The notes beneath the pieces were generated by a model. That model was not told the origin of the DNA, made no database searches, and was given only the letters and a program-made list of their open reading frames with translations. The position numbers were made by a program, and so were the translations under genes. From VAZQ01 sp963725065 (lineage in GTDB: Bacteria > Pseudomonadota > Alphaproteobacteria > Rhizobiales > Xanthobacteraceae), in the NCBI GenBank assembly GCA_963725065.1, contig CAVRXD010000014.1, positions 1 to 64,000 on the forward strand: 64,000 bases of DNA, in the 5' to 3' direction. Positions within the stretch are counted from its first letter, which is position 1. Every line of letters starts with the position of its first letter. Below are positions 42,413-51,314 of the stretch, piece by piece.

Positions 42413-43419
42413 ACGCCCTCGCGAACATGTGCGAGTTTCTTGCCGTGCAGATGGCCGACCACGAGGCGAACTGGAGCTTGGGGACGTTCGGGGCGATCGC
42501 CGAGTTCATGCGCGACGCGCATGAACCCGTCGCCCTCTCGAGCGGTGATGCGCGTGTCGCGGCGGTGACCGCGCGCGGAGGCATCCGGATCGAGCCGCGC
42601 GAGCACATGCGATTGTTCGCGTCCGAGTCCACGACGCGCGAGAGCTGGAGCCATCGTGTTTCGTTGTGCCTGCCCCAGGCTGGCTGCGCCATGAACGGAC
42701 GAACAGTGCTGACCGCGCTTGGTCCGGACATACAGGCGTTGCGGGAAGAGGATCGCCAGGCCACGCTGTTCGATCTCGGTCTTGGTGCTCTGCAGGTGGA
42801 CGTGTGTATCCGGGTGGCCGATCCGAAGGTCACCGCGGAGCTGTTGTCGCACGCTGGCCGGCCTTTGTTCGAGCCTGGCAATCCGGCGATGAGCGTCATT
42901 CTCGCCAGCAGCCCGCACCGGGTATTTGCGAGCCGGCTCGGACGGATCGAGGTCTTTCAGCCGATCCCGCCTCCCACCGGCCAAAGTCCGGAAGGGCCCC
43001 ACACACACGTGCTTCCCAAGCTGCTGCAACATCGGCGCACCCATTCGGCGACGGAGCCTGTTCCCGTCGGGTGGATTCCGTGCGCCCACCTGTATCCGCC
43101 TCATCCCGTGACAGACGGGTCTGGGCACGCGCGAGCATTCGACTGGGGCCGCCACGAGGCGTTTCAGGAGATGCTGCGGCGGTTCGGAGATCCCGAGTTG
43201 GTTTCGCTCAAGCAACGCGTCGTTGCGGCTGTTGCAGCGGGAGGGGATCCGTCCACCGTCCCTGTCATCGACAATCGTTTCGCGCGCACCAACATTCGCG
43301 TCGTCTTGCGGCAATTGAACGCGGCGGATGAAGCACTGCCCGCGCTTGCCGCGTGGATGGCCGCGCACGAACGCCCCGATCGGATCGAGTCCGACGACGA
43401 ACCCCATCGGCACGATTGA
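42409..43419 (+). CDS. Conserved hypothetical protein linked to the B12-uptake operon
   Basis: 336-aa cytosolic protein of unknown function. The start GTG overlaps the btuD stop (GTGA), so it is part of the B12-riboswitch operon. Recognisable stretches are CEFLAVQMADHEANWSLGTFGAIAEF, GWIPCAHLYPPHPV and DWGRHEAFQEMLRRFGDPEL. Three or more Cys and several His (PTGQSPEGPHTHVLPKL) might bind a metal, but no known domain is obvious to me. Proteins of this kind recur beside btuCD in Rhizobiales to my knowledge. Confidence 0.8.
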   Translation: MNALANMCEFLAVQMADHEANWSLGTFGAIAEFMRDAHEPVALSSGDARVAAVTARGGIRIEPREHMRLFASESTTRESWSHRVSLCLPQAGCAMNGRTVLTALGPDIQALREEDRQATLFDLGLGALQVDVCIRVADPKVTAELLSHAGRPLFEPGNPAMSVILASSPHRVFASRLGRIEVFQPIPPPTGQSPEGPHTHVLPKLLQHRRTHSATEPVPVGWIPCAHLYPPHPVTDGSGHARAFDWGRHEAFQEMLRRFGDPELVSLKQRVVAAVAAGGDPSTVPVIDNRFARTNIRVVLRQLNAADEALPALAAWMAAHERPDRIESDDEPHRHD

Positions 43420-43443
43420 GGTGGCGGCAACGGCAACCTGTTG

Positions 43444-44445
43444 TCAGTCGGCCTTAATGCCCTGCTCGCGTGCGACCGCTCCCCACACCCGCATCTGCTC
43501 GCCGACGAACTTGCGCAGCTCTTCGGGGCCGCCCAGCACCAGCGAGACCTGCTGGGTGTCGGTGAGCTGCCTGGCAACGCGCTCCTCGCGCACGCAGGCC
43601 GTGAGCTCGGCGCCGAAGCGGCCGGCGATGGCCTTGGGCGTGCCTGCCGGCGCGAACACGCCCCACCAGGCATAGGCCTCGAACCCGGGAAAGCCGCTCT
43701 CGGCCACCGTCGGCACTGCGCCGAGCGTCTGCGTACGCGCCGTGCCGGTTTGCACCACGCCCCGGATGGTGCCGACCTGAATTTGCGGAATGGAAAGCGC
43801 CGTGCTGCCGACGAGAAGGTCGACGTGGCCGGCCACCGCGTCGTTCATGGCCGGCCCGCCGCCGCGATACGGCACGTGGACGAGCTGCACGCCCGCCTGC
43901 TTCGACAACAGCGCCATGGCGAGGTGGCCGACGCTGCCGCTGCCGACCGAGGCGTAGCTGACCGCGCCCGGTTTGGCCTTGGCCGCAGCGATCACGTCGG
44001 CGAGCGACTTGAATGGCTTCTGCGCCTGAGTCGAGACGACGTAGGGTGCCGTGCCAATAAACAGCACGGGGTCGAGATCCTTTTCGGTGTCATACGGCAG
44101 GTCCGGCAGCACGAACGGGTTAGCCGCGTGGTTGTCGAAGACAAGGAGCCACGTGCCGCCATCCGGAGGCGACTTTGCAACCGTCGCCGTGCCTACGCTT
44201 CCCGACGCCCCCGCCCGATTCTCGATGATCACGGTCGTTCCGAGCCGCTGCTGGAGACAAGGCTGCACCAGCCGCGCGATCACGTCGGTCGAGCCCCCCG
44301 GTGGATAGGGGACGATCAGCTTGATGGTGCCGGCGGGCCAGCCGAGCGGGTTACCTTGTGGGTTACTTTGAGCGTGGACGCCGTATGCCCCTAGCGGCGC
44401 GGTCATCGCCGCGAGCAGGACGAAACGTCTTGTGAGTGTGCGCAT
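43444..44445 (-). CDS. Bug-family TTT transporter substrate-binding protein
   Basis: 333-aa periplasmic receptor. The N-terminus MRTLTRRFVLLAAMTAPLGA has a signal peptide of about 27 residues, then NPLGWPAGTIKLIVPYPPGG, IIENRAGASGSVG and PPDGGTWLLVFDNHAANP. GGGGAGG lies 7 nt before the ATG at 44445. It diverges from the isochorismatase gene, so the 164-nt gap between them is a shared control region. Confidence 0.92.
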   Translation of the reverse strand: MRTLTRRFVLLAAMTAPLGAYGVHAQSNPQGNPLGWPAGTIKLIVPYPPGGSTDVIARLVQPCLQQRLGTTVIIENRAGASGSVGTATVAKSPPDGGTWLLVFDNHAANPFVLPDLPYDTEKDLDPVLFIGTAPYVVSTQAQKPFKSLADVIAAAKAKPGAVSYASVGSGSVGHLAMALLSKQAGVQLVHVPYRGGGPAMNDAVAGHVDLLVGSTALSIPQIQVGTIRGVVQTGTARTQTLGAVPTVAESGFPGFEAYAWWGVFAPAGTPKAIAGRFGAELTACVREERVARQLTDTQQVSLVLGGPEELRKFVGEQMRVWGAVAREQGIKAD

Positions 44446-44609
44446 GTCAATCCTCCCCGCAATATTGTGCCGATATCGACGGCTTTTGTATCCTTCCGGT
44501 TGCGACGGTAGATGAAAATGTACATCGGCTCCACGGCCCGTTAGGCTGATCGAATGGGCGCGGAAATTGCACGGGCCCCGCGCGGGTCTTTCAAGCCGGG
44601 AGCGATACA

Positions 44610-45314
44610 ATGACGGACGACTTCGAAGATCACTGCTGGAAAGACGTCATCACGCCCGACGTGCTGGAGGTTTATTCCTGCTACCGGCGCAAGATCTTCG
44701 TAGGCCCGCGTCCGGCCCTGCTCGCCGTCGATCTCTATGACGTGGTCTATCGCGGCGGCGCGCGGCCTCCGGCCGAACTCGCCAAAACCCACCCCAACAC
44801 CTGCGGCGAATACGCCCATGCCGCGATCGAGCCCACCAAGCGGTTGTTTGCTGCCGCGCGCGGCGCCGGCCTGCCTGTTTTCTATTCGACCGGCGACGTG
44901 CGTCCGGAAAGCCGTCCCGGCTCGGTGAATGCGACCAAGCGCAACAGGCCGCCGGTCGATCCGTCCGATTACGCCATCCGGCCGGAGTTCAAGCCGCAGC
45001 CGCACGACGTGGTCATCACCAAGCAGCGCGCGAGCGTATTCTTCGGCACGCCGCTCGTTGCCCATCTGACCCAGCTTGGGGTGCAGACCCTGATCATCTG
45101 CGGCGAGAGCACGTCGGGCTGCGTGCGCGCGACCGCCGTCGACGCCTATTCCCACGGCTATCACGTGGTGCTGGTGGAGGAGTGCTGCTTCGACCGCAGC
45201 ATCTTGTCGCACAAGATCAATCTGTTCGACATGCACCACAAATACGTCGATGTGATGCACGTCAACGACGTGGTTGCGCATCTCGACGGCATGGCGATCA
45301 GGAAGGCGAGCTAG
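44610..45314 (+). CDS. Isochorismatase-family cysteine hydrolase
   Basis: 234-aa hydrolase with an Asp41-Lys138-Cys171 triad: Asp in LLAVDLYD, Lys in ITKQRAS, Cys in GESTSGCVRA with the preceding cis-type bulge. Members remove amide groups (ureidoacrylate, N-carbamoyl compounds, nicotinamide). Its neighbours are a polysaccharide-deacetylase-family hydrolase and a TauABC-like transporter, which suggests amide or nitrogen-compound breakdown (inference). ATG at 44610. Confidence 0.92.
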   Translation: MTDDFEDHCWKDVITPDVLEVYSCYRRKIFVGPRPALLAVDLYDVVYRGGARPPAELAKTHPNTCGEYAHAAIEPTKRLFAAARGAGLPVFYSTGDVRPESRPGSVNATKRNRPPVDPSDYAIRPEFKPQPHDVVITKQRASVFFGTPLVAHLTQLGVQTLIICGESTSGCVRATAVDAYSHGYHVVLVEECCFDRSILSHKINLFDMHHKYVDVMHVNDVVAHLDGMAIRKAS

Positions 45315-45351
45315 AAAAAGTCGGCTCGATCGGCGTCATGCCCCCTTCTTC

Positions 45352-45383
45352 CTTCGAGACGGGCGCTGCGCGCCCGCCTGAGG
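45352..45383. repeat. Hairpin of a dispersed CTTCGAGAC-type repeat
   Basis: CTTCGAGACGGGCGC...GCGCCCGCCTGAGG with a 6-bp GC stem (CGGGCG 45360-45365 and CGCCCG 45371-45376), followed by ATGACGG. This matches a short interspersed repeat type common in Rhizobiales intergenic spaces. It lies between the hydrolase and deacetylase genes and may fold in the mRNA. Confidence 0.5.
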
Positions 45384-45416
45384 ATGACGGCGGAGGAACC
45401 GCTACATAGGCATGTA

Positions 45417-46301
45417 ATGAAGCCTTCACCGTACGGCCCGTTTCCCTATTCCCCCGTCATCCACCGTCCGCGCCTGAACTGGCCGGGCGACGCCCAAGTC
45501 GCGCTCTGGGTCATTCCCAATATCGAATTCTTCTCCTTGATGGAGAAAGTACCGGCGGGCTCCGGCGGGCCCGGCACGCCGGTACCCGACATCCCTTCGT
45601 GGTCGGCCCGTGACTACGGCAACCGCGTCGGCGTGTTTCGGCTCATGCGGGTGCTCAACCGCTACGGCATCCGCGGTACCGTCGCCCTCAACAGCGATCT
45701 CTGTGCACATCATCCGGAGATCATTGCGGAGGGGCAAAAGCTGGGCTGGGAGTGGATGGGCCATTGCGAAAGCAACACCCGCCGCCTGAACGAGGCCTCG
45801 CCCGGCGAGGAAAGAGGGATCATCCAGCGCACGTTCGCGACCATTGCCAAGGCGAGCGGCACACGCCCGGCCGGCTGGCTGGGCTCCGGTCTGCAGGAGA
45901 CCTGGGACACGCTCGATCTGCTCGCCGCCGAGGGTTGCGAGTATGTCTGCGACTGGACCAACGACGACCAGCCCTATGCGATGAGCCTCGATGGCGGGCG
46001 GAGTCTGATCTCGGTGCCCTACAGCCACGAGATCAACGACAAGCCGGTGTTCGAACGCGCGCACCGTACCGCCGACGAATTCCGGGAGATGATCTGTCGG
46101 CAGTTCGATGTGCTCTATCGCGAGGGCGCCGAATTGGGCCGCGTCATGGCGATTGCGCTGCATCCCTATCTCACCGGCGTGCCGCATCGCATCGACGCCT
46201 TCGAGGCCGCGCTCGCCTATATCTGCGGGCATCCGCGGGTGTGGAAGGCGACCGGGTCCGAGATCTCCCGCCACTATCGCGCACAGACCGAGAAGCGATG
46301 A
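45417..46301 (+). CDS. Polysaccharide deacetylase family protein (PuuE-like)
   Basis: 294-aa metal-dependent amidohydrolase-type NodB fold. VALWVIPNIEFFSLMEK, YGIRGTVALNSDLCAHHPEI, EWMGHCESNTRRLNE and SVPYSHEINDKPVF hold the fold's metal and substrate residues. LHPYLTGVPHR near the C-terminus is the second His motif. PuuE-like members hydrolyse allantoin or other cyclic amides. ATG at 45417 with TAGG upstream. The ABC genes follow after 10 nt. Confidence 0.9.
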   Translation: MKPSPYGPFPYSPVIHRPRLNWPGDAQVALWVIPNIEFFSLMEKVPAGSGGPGTPVPDIPSWSARDYGNRVGVFRLMRVLNRYGIRGTVALNSDLCAHHPEIIAEGQKLGWEWMGHCESNTRRLNEASPGEERGIIQRTFATIAKASGTRPAGWLGSGLQETWDTLDLLAAEGCEYVCDWTNDDQPYAMSLDGGRSLISVPYSHEINDKPVFERAHRTADEFREMICRQFDVLYREGAELGRVMAIALHPYLTGVPHRIDAFEAALAYICGHPRVWKATGSEISRHYRAQTEKR

Positions 46302-46311
46302 GGAGCCGATC

Positions 46312-47283
46312 ATGATCCGATCCCTGAGAACCGCGTTTGCGGCACTCCTCGCGGGGGCGGCCATCGCCGTCTCGCCGCCGGCCAAGGCAGAGACCGTCAT
46401 CGTCGGCGTGGTGGGCGCGGTATCGTCCACCCATTGGCCGGTCTACATCGGCCTCACCAAGGGATATTTCGCTGCCGAGGATCTCAAGCTCGATCTCGTG
46501 TTCATCCAGTCGAGCGCGGCGCTGGCCCAGCAACTCACGGCCGGATCCATCGACCTGGCGCTGTCGACCGGCCTGGCCGATCCGATCCGCGCCATCGACA
46601 AAGGCTCGCCCATCGCGATCGTGCGCATCGAGATGCAGGCTCCGCCGTATGCCTTGCTGGCCAAGCCCGCCATCAAGAGCTGGTCGGATCTCAAGGGCAA
46701 GACCATCTCGATCGGCGGTCCGAAGGACATTACGCGCATCTATCTCGAGCGGATGGCCGGTCCCAATGGCGTGAAACCCGGCGACTACGACACGGTGTTC
46801 GCAGGTGCGACGTCGGCGCGTTTCTCGGCGCTGCAAGCAGGCGCAGTCGACGCCGCGATCCTGCTGCCGCCATTCAATTTCTATGCGGAATTGGCGGGCT
46901 TCACCAACCTCGGCCTGACCATCGATTATGCGAAGGAGCTGCCGTTTGCCGGTGCGGTGGTTGGCCGCTCCTGGGCCGCGTCGCACAAGACGACTCTCGC
47001 CAAGGTGCTGTCGGTCCACAACAAGAGCATGGCCTGGTTCTCCGATCCGCAGAACCGTGCCGAGGCGATCAAGATCATGGTCGACGCCAGCAAGCTGAAG
47101 GAAGCGGACGTCGCAAAATCCTATGATTTTCTGCACCAGCACGAGTTCTTCGAAAACACTGGCAAGGTCTCCAGACGCAAGATGAGCGCATTGCTCGATG
47201 CGCTTAAAGCCCTCGGTGACATCGAAGGCTCGACCGATGTCGAGCGTTTCCTGCTGCCGGGCATCACGCAACTGACGGATTGA
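46312..47283 (+). CDS. ABC transporter substrate-binding protein (NMT1/TauA/NrtA-like)
   Basis: 323-aa periplasmic protein with signal peptide ending PAKAE. WPVYIGLTKGYFAAEDLKLDLVFIQ and AALAQQLTAGSIDLALSTG are the hallmarks of the nitrate/sulfonate/thiamine-precursor group. LKGKTISIGGPKD and FSALQAGAVDAAILLPP belong to the second lobe. Upstream 10 nt is the deacetylase stop; the permease and ATPase follow directly. Likely ligand is an N-containing small compound (inference). Confidence 0.93.
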   Translation: MIRSLRTAFAALLAGAAIAVSPPAKAETVIVGVVGAVSSTHWPVYIGLTKGYFAAEDLKLDLVFIQSSAALAQQLTAGSIDLALSTGLADPIRAIDKGSPIAIVRIEMQAPPYALLAKPAIKSWSDLKGKTISIGGPKDITRIYLERMAGPNGVKPGDYDTVFAGATSARFSALQAGAVDAAILLPPFNFYAELAGFTNLGLTIDYAKELPFAGAVVGRSWAASHKTTLAKVLSVHNKSMAWFSDPQNRAEAIKIMVDASKLKEADVAKSYDFLHQHEFFENTGKVSRRKMSALLDALKALGDIEGSTDVERFLLPGITQLTD

Positions 47284-47300
47284 GCTGGAGCCGGCATCAC

Positions 47301-48110
47301 GTGAGCGGTGTGGAGGGGATCGAGGTGGAGCGCGCGGCCCAGCCGCAGGTACATCGCAGACTGCCGCGCTTCTATTTCGCAGGCCTGCTTTCGGTCCTGG
47401 GCGGGTTGCTGCTGTGGGAACTGGTGAGCCGTTTCCTCGTCGCCAACACGCTGTTTCTCGCCGCTCCCTCGCAGATCTTCACGGCCATCGTGGCGCTGGC
47501 CCGGAGCGGCGAGCTGTGGCGGCACATGTCGGTCAGCGCGATCGAGTTCGCGCTCGGCTATGTGATCGCGAGCGTGCTCGGCGTGATCATCGGCTTTGCC
47601 ATGGCCGAAAGTCCCACCGCCAAGCGGGCGTTGCAGCCGTGGATTTCGGGCCTCTATGCCACTCCGACAATTGCGCTTGCGCCCTTGTTCATTCTCTGGC
47701 TCGGGATCGGCATCTGGTCGAAGGTGCTGGTGGTGATCTTCCTGGTGCTGTTTCCGGTCACCATCAATACCGAGGCCGGGCTGCGCACCACGAGCGAGCG
47801 GCTCATCGAGATGCTGCGGTCGTTCGGAGCGACGCCGCGGCAGATCTTCTTCAAGGTGTCACTGCCATCGGCCGTGCCGTTCATCCTGGCCGGGCTCAAG
47901 CTCGGGATCGGCCGCGGTCTCATCGGCGTCGTGGTCGCGGAACTGTTCGGCTCCCGCGCCGGGCTCGGCCGGCTGATCGCCCAGTCGGCCGACGCCTTCA
48001 ACATGCCCGAACTGTTCGCCGGTGTCGTCGTGCTCGCGGCCGCCGGGATCGTGCTGACAGCCGGTTTCGGATGGATTGAAAAACGGCTCGTGCCGTGGAC
48101 CAAGGACTAG
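47301..48110 (+). CDS. ABC transporter permease (TauC/SsuC-like)
   Basis: 269-aa inner-membrane permease with six helices. EAA loop region GATPRQIFFKVSLPSAVPFILAGLKLGIGRGLIG is the typical coupling motif. I use the GTG at 47301 with GGAG upstream; a TTG at 47280 overlapping the previous stop is also possible and would add 7 residues. It works with the binding protein at 46312 and the ATPase at 48121. Confidence 0.93.
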   Translation: MSGVEGIEVERAAQPQVHRRLPRFYFAGLLSVLGGLLLWELVSRFLVANTLFLAAPSQIFTAIVALARSGELWRHMSVSAIEFALGYVIASVLGVIIGFAMAESPTAKRALQPWISGLYATPTIALAPLFILWLGIGIWSKVLVVIFLVLFPVTINTEAGLRTTSERLIEMLRSFGATPRQIFFKVSLPSAVPFILAGLKLGIGRGLIGVVVAELFGSRAGLGRLIAQSADAFNMPELFAGVVVLAAAGIVLTAGFGWIEKRLVPWTKD

Positions 48111-48120
48111 AGGCTCCCGC

Positions 48121-48897
48121 ATGGCGCCGAAACTGAAGATTTCCCATCTTGGAAAGACCTTCAACGACCTGCACGCGCTGCAGGACGTCAACCTCGACGT
48201 CGAGCGCGGCGAGTTCATTTCGGTGGTCGGCCCTTCAGGCTGCGGCAAGACCACCTTTCTTCGCATCGTTGCCGGACTCGAACCGGCGAGCTCGGGCGAA
48301 GTGCTGCTCGACGGGCGCGCGGTACACCGTCCGGGCGGCGACCGCGGCTTCGTGTTCCAGAACGACAGCCTGTTGCCCTGGCGCACCGTGTTCGCCAACG
48401 CGATCATCGGCCGCGAGGTCGCGGGCCAGGTAGGCGCCGCCGAGCGGCAGCGCACGATGGAACTGCTGAAGCTCGTCGGGCTCGAGGGCTTCGAGAACTA
48501 CCATCCGCGCCAGCTGTCGGGCGGCATGCGCCAGCGCGTCAACCTCGCGCGTGCGCTCGCCATCGATCCGGAAATCCTGCTGATGGACGAGCCGTTCTCC
48601 TCGCTCGATGCGCAAACCCGCGAGATCATGCAGACCGAGCTGATGCGCATCTGGGAAGAGGGGCGCAAAACCGTCCTGTTCGTCACCCATCAGATCGACG
48701 AGGCGGTGTTTCTGTCCGACCGCGTGCTGGTGTTCGCGCGCCGGCCGGGTCGGCTGCTGGAGAGCGTCGTGATCGAACTGCTGCGTCCGCGCGCGCTGGC
48801 GATCAAGCGTACCGCTGAATTTGTGCGCTACGTGGATCACATCTGGCGGCTGATCGAGGACGACGTGCGCGCCAGCGTGATCGAGGAGAAGGTGTGA
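48121..48897 (+). CDS. ABC transporter ATP-binding protein (TauB/SsuB-like)
   Basis: 258-aa ATPase. Walker A GPSGCGKTT at residues 37-45, Q-loop VFQNDSLLPWRTV, signature LSGGMRQRV, Walker B ILLMDEPFSSLDAQT and the switch FVTHQIDEA. It energises the permease at 47301. The ATG at 48121 follows AGAGG, 10 nt after the permease stop. Confidence 0.95.
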   Translation: MAPKLKISHLGKTFNDLHALQDVNLDVERGEFISVVGPSGCGKTTFLRIVAGLEPASSGEVLLDGRAVHRPGGDRGFVFQNDSLLPWRTVFANAIIGREVAGQVGAAERQRTMELLKLVGLEGFENYHPRQLSGGMRQRVNLARALAIDPEILLMDEPFSSLDAQTREIMQTELMRIWEEGRKTVLFVTHQIDEAVFLSDRVLVFARRPGRLLESVVIELLRPRALAIKRTAEFVRYVDHIWRLIEDDVRASVIEEKV

Positions 48898-49039
48898 CGT
48901 TTCGTCCCCGTTCGCCCGCTACCCGGCCCTCCAATCCCTGACGGTGTTGCGCGTAGCGCGGACCCGTGCTTCATCCCGAACAAAAAACGGCTACCGGGCG
49001 CTTCGCTTGGGCGAGGCGGGAACGCGAGGGATAGCGGCC

Positions 49040-50035
49040 ATGATCAAGATCGGAATCACACGGCGACAGTTTTCGACGGGGCTCGCCGGGTCAGCGGGAA
49101 TCACCGGCATATGTCCGCCATTCGCTCGCGCCCAGCAAGGATATCCCAATCGTCCGGTTCGGTTCATCCTGCCTTTCGGCGCCGCGGGTGTCGCCGATAT
49201 CACTTCGCGGCTGGCGGCAGAGAAGCTCGGCGACAAGCTCGGGCAGCGGTTCGTGGTGGAAAATCAGCCGGGGCCCGGCGGCATCGCGGCGGCGCGCTCC
49301 GTGCTTTCCCAGCCGCCAGACGGCTATACGCTTGGCCTCGTCACCAACGGCACCTCGATCAGCGCCGCGATCTACAAAGCGCTGCCCTTCGATCCCGTGA
49401 AATCATTCGCCACGATCTCGACCATCGGCTCGTTCGACCTCGTCTTCGCCACCAACGCGGAGTCCGAGTTCAAGACGCTGCAGGATTTCATCAAGGCAGC
49501 ACGCGAGCAGCCGGGCAAGCTCAATGTCGGCACCATCAATGTCGGCGGCACTCAGAACCTCGCCGCGGAATTGTTCAAGTCGCTGGCCGGGCTCAACTTC
49601 CAGATCGTCCCGTATCGCGGCACGCCCGACGTCATCGTTGCCCTGCTCAGGAATGACGTGCAGATGCTGGTCGAGTTCTATGCTCCCATCAAGCCGACGC
49701 TCCTCGACAACAAGATCCGCGCGGTTGCTACATCAGGCACCGAGCGCTCCCCGTTCTTCTCCGACGTGCCGACCGCGGCCCAGGCCGGTGTGGCGGGATA
49801 CGAGGTGACGTCGTGGAACGGACTGTTTGCTCCGGTCGGGACGCCGGCGGAAATCATCGACCTCTTGAACAAGACGGTGCGCGAGATCGTCGCGACGCCC
49901 GAGGTGAAGGAACGCTACGCCGACCTCGGCATCGAAGCCCAGGCCAGCACGCCCGAGGCGTTGAAGAAGAGGCTCACGGACGATATCGCCAAATGGGCGG
50001 CGGTCATCGAGCGTGCCGGGATTCCAAGACAATAG
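49040..50035 (+). CDS. Bug-family TTT transporter substrate-binding protein
   Basis: 331-aa periplasmic receptor. N-terminus MIKIGITRRQFSTGLAGSAG has an RRQF element suggestive of the Tat pathway, with cleavage near ARAQQ. YPNRPVRFILPFGAAGVADI, VENQPGPGGIAAARS and PPDGYTLGLVT are standard. ATG at 49040 lacks a strong ribosome binding site. It follows the ABC transporter by 142 nt on the same strand; a second solute receptor here suggests uptake by two routes (inference). Confidence 0.92.
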   Translation: MIKIGITRRQFSTGLAGSAGITGICPPFARAQQGYPNRPVRFILPFGAAGVADITSRLAAEKLGDKLGQRFVVENQPGPGGIAAARSVLSQPPDGYTLGLVTNGTSISAAIYKALPFDPVKSFATISTIGSFDLVFATNAESEFKTLQDFIKAAREQPGKLNVGTINVGGTQNLAAELFKSLAGLNFQIVPYRGTPDVIVALLRNDVQMLVEFYAPIKPTLLDNKIRAVATSGTERSPFFSDVPTAAQAGVAGYEVTSWNGLFAPVGTPAEIIDLLNKTVREIVATPEVKERYADLGIEAQASTPEALKKRLTDDIAKWAAVIERAGIPRQ

Positions 50036-50088
50036 GCATGTTCGCCGGCGCGCCTCGGTCGGGCGGACGGACGTCGAAGTTCGAGGAT

Positions 50089-50349
50089 TCAACGGAGCTG
50101 CACCGGCTTCCTGTCGATGGTGACCGAGGTGCCCCTGGCTTGGTGGTAGCCGGCCGGTAGACCGAGCCCGCGGTAATACGAGCCATTTCGCCGAATCGTT
50201 CTTCCGGTTTCTCGGCACCCGAGTTTCCAGCAGGCGATGTCGGCCTGCGCCGCCGTGGAGAAAGCGACCATTCCCACAAAAAAACTGGACGCAGTGGGAA
50301 CCCCGAAAGCCAACGCAAACCCCATCGTGGCGAGCGCGCAATATTTCAT
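50089..50349 (-). CDS. Small secreted hypothetical protein
   Basis: 86-aa protein with signal peptide of about 36 residues ending AAQA. Mature part DIACWKLGCRETGRTIRRNG carries a Cys pair. Start ATG at 50349 is preceded by GGGAGGG. It lies between convergent and parallel genes without an obvious partner. I do not recognise a family; CWKLGC-type short proteins with a Cys pair occur in Rhizobiales to my knowledge. Confidence 0.6.
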   Translation of the reverse strand: MKYCALATMGFALAFGVPTASSFFVGMVAFSTAAQADIACWKLGCRETGRTIRRNGSYYRGLGLPAGYHQARGTSVTIDRKPVQLR

Positions 50350-50498
50350 AGCGTCCCTCCCTGCTACGAGCGGTTGCGGCGATGGTAAAATGGCACGCAG
50401 GACGATCCGATGCAATCCCTGATTGTTTAAAAAGGAACTTCTCGTAACGTCTTTGACAGATTGGCTTGTCGACGGGAACAGGCGACCGGGACCGATCG

Positions 50499-51314
50499 CT
50501 ATTCGTAAGGTGCGAACTGCTCCGCGCGCCATTTCAGCGCGGCCGCCATGCCCTTCTCGCGGCGGATGGAGTCGAATTGCGACGCCTCTGGCGAGCCGAT
50601 GGAATCCATCAGCGCGCAGACCTCGGCGCCGTAGGCGATCGCCTGCCGCAGGCCCATGGTCTCGAAGCTGTTGTTGAGCGCCTTCTTGTTCATCTGCAGA
50701 CATTCCAGCGAGACGCGCGACATCCGCTTCGCGATCTTGGTCACCTCCGCCTGCAGGGCAGCCTTGGGAAATACCTTGTCGACCAGGCCAAGGCGGAACG
50801 CCTCGTCCGCGGTGATCGTGTCGCCGCTGTAGATCAGAGCGCGCGAGCGCTGTCCGATCAGCCAGGGCATGATCAGGGTGGCGATGCCGTTGGAGAAGCG
50901 CGCCTCCAGCGCCGCGAAGGTGGAGACGTCGGAGCAGTAGCGCATGTCGCAGCACATCGCGAGTTCGAGCGCGCCGGCGAGGCAGAAGCCGTCGATCATG
51001 GCGATGACGGGCTTGGAACAGTCCCAGACCGAATAGGTGAACTGGATGTCCTTTTGCATGCGGACGCGCCAGTCCGCGACGGTGCGCTTGGGCTTCTCAG
51101 CCAACTCCTTGATGTCATAGCCGGAGGAGAACGCCTTGCCGCCGGCACCGGCGAGGATGACGATCCGCACCTCGGGATCGCGGTCGGCCTGCGCCACCGC
51201 CGCCACGATCTCGTCGACGAGGGCGACGCTGAGCGCGTTGTGGCGGTCGGGACGGTTGAGCGTGATGGTGGCGACGCGGTCGTCCATCGCATAGAGCAGG
51301 TTCTGGTAGCTCAT
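50499..51314 (-). CDS. Enoyl-CoA hydratase/isomerase family protein
   Basis: 271-aa crotonase-fold protein. GAGGKAFSSGYDIKEL is the first oxyanion segment and IDGFCLAGALELAMCCDMRY the second; ITLNRPDRHNAL begins the fold. It acts on CoA esters, hydrating or isomerising them. The start ATG at 51314 overlaps the stop of the acyl-CoA synthetase by four bases (ATGA on the minus strand), so the two are coupled. Confidence 0.93.
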   Translation of the reverse strand: MSYQNLLYAMDDRVATITLNRPDRHNALSVALVDEIVAAVAQADRDPEVRIVILAGAGGKAFSSGYDIKELAEKPKRTVADWRVRMQKDIQFTYSVWDCSKPVIAMIDGFCLAGALELAMCCDMRYCSDVSTFAALEARFSNGIATLIMPWLIGQRSRALIYSGDTITADEAFRLGLVDKVFPKAALQAEVTKIAKRMSRVSLECLQMNKKALNNSFETMGLRQAIAYGAEVCALMDSIGSPEASQFDSIRREKGMAAALKWRAEQFAPYE

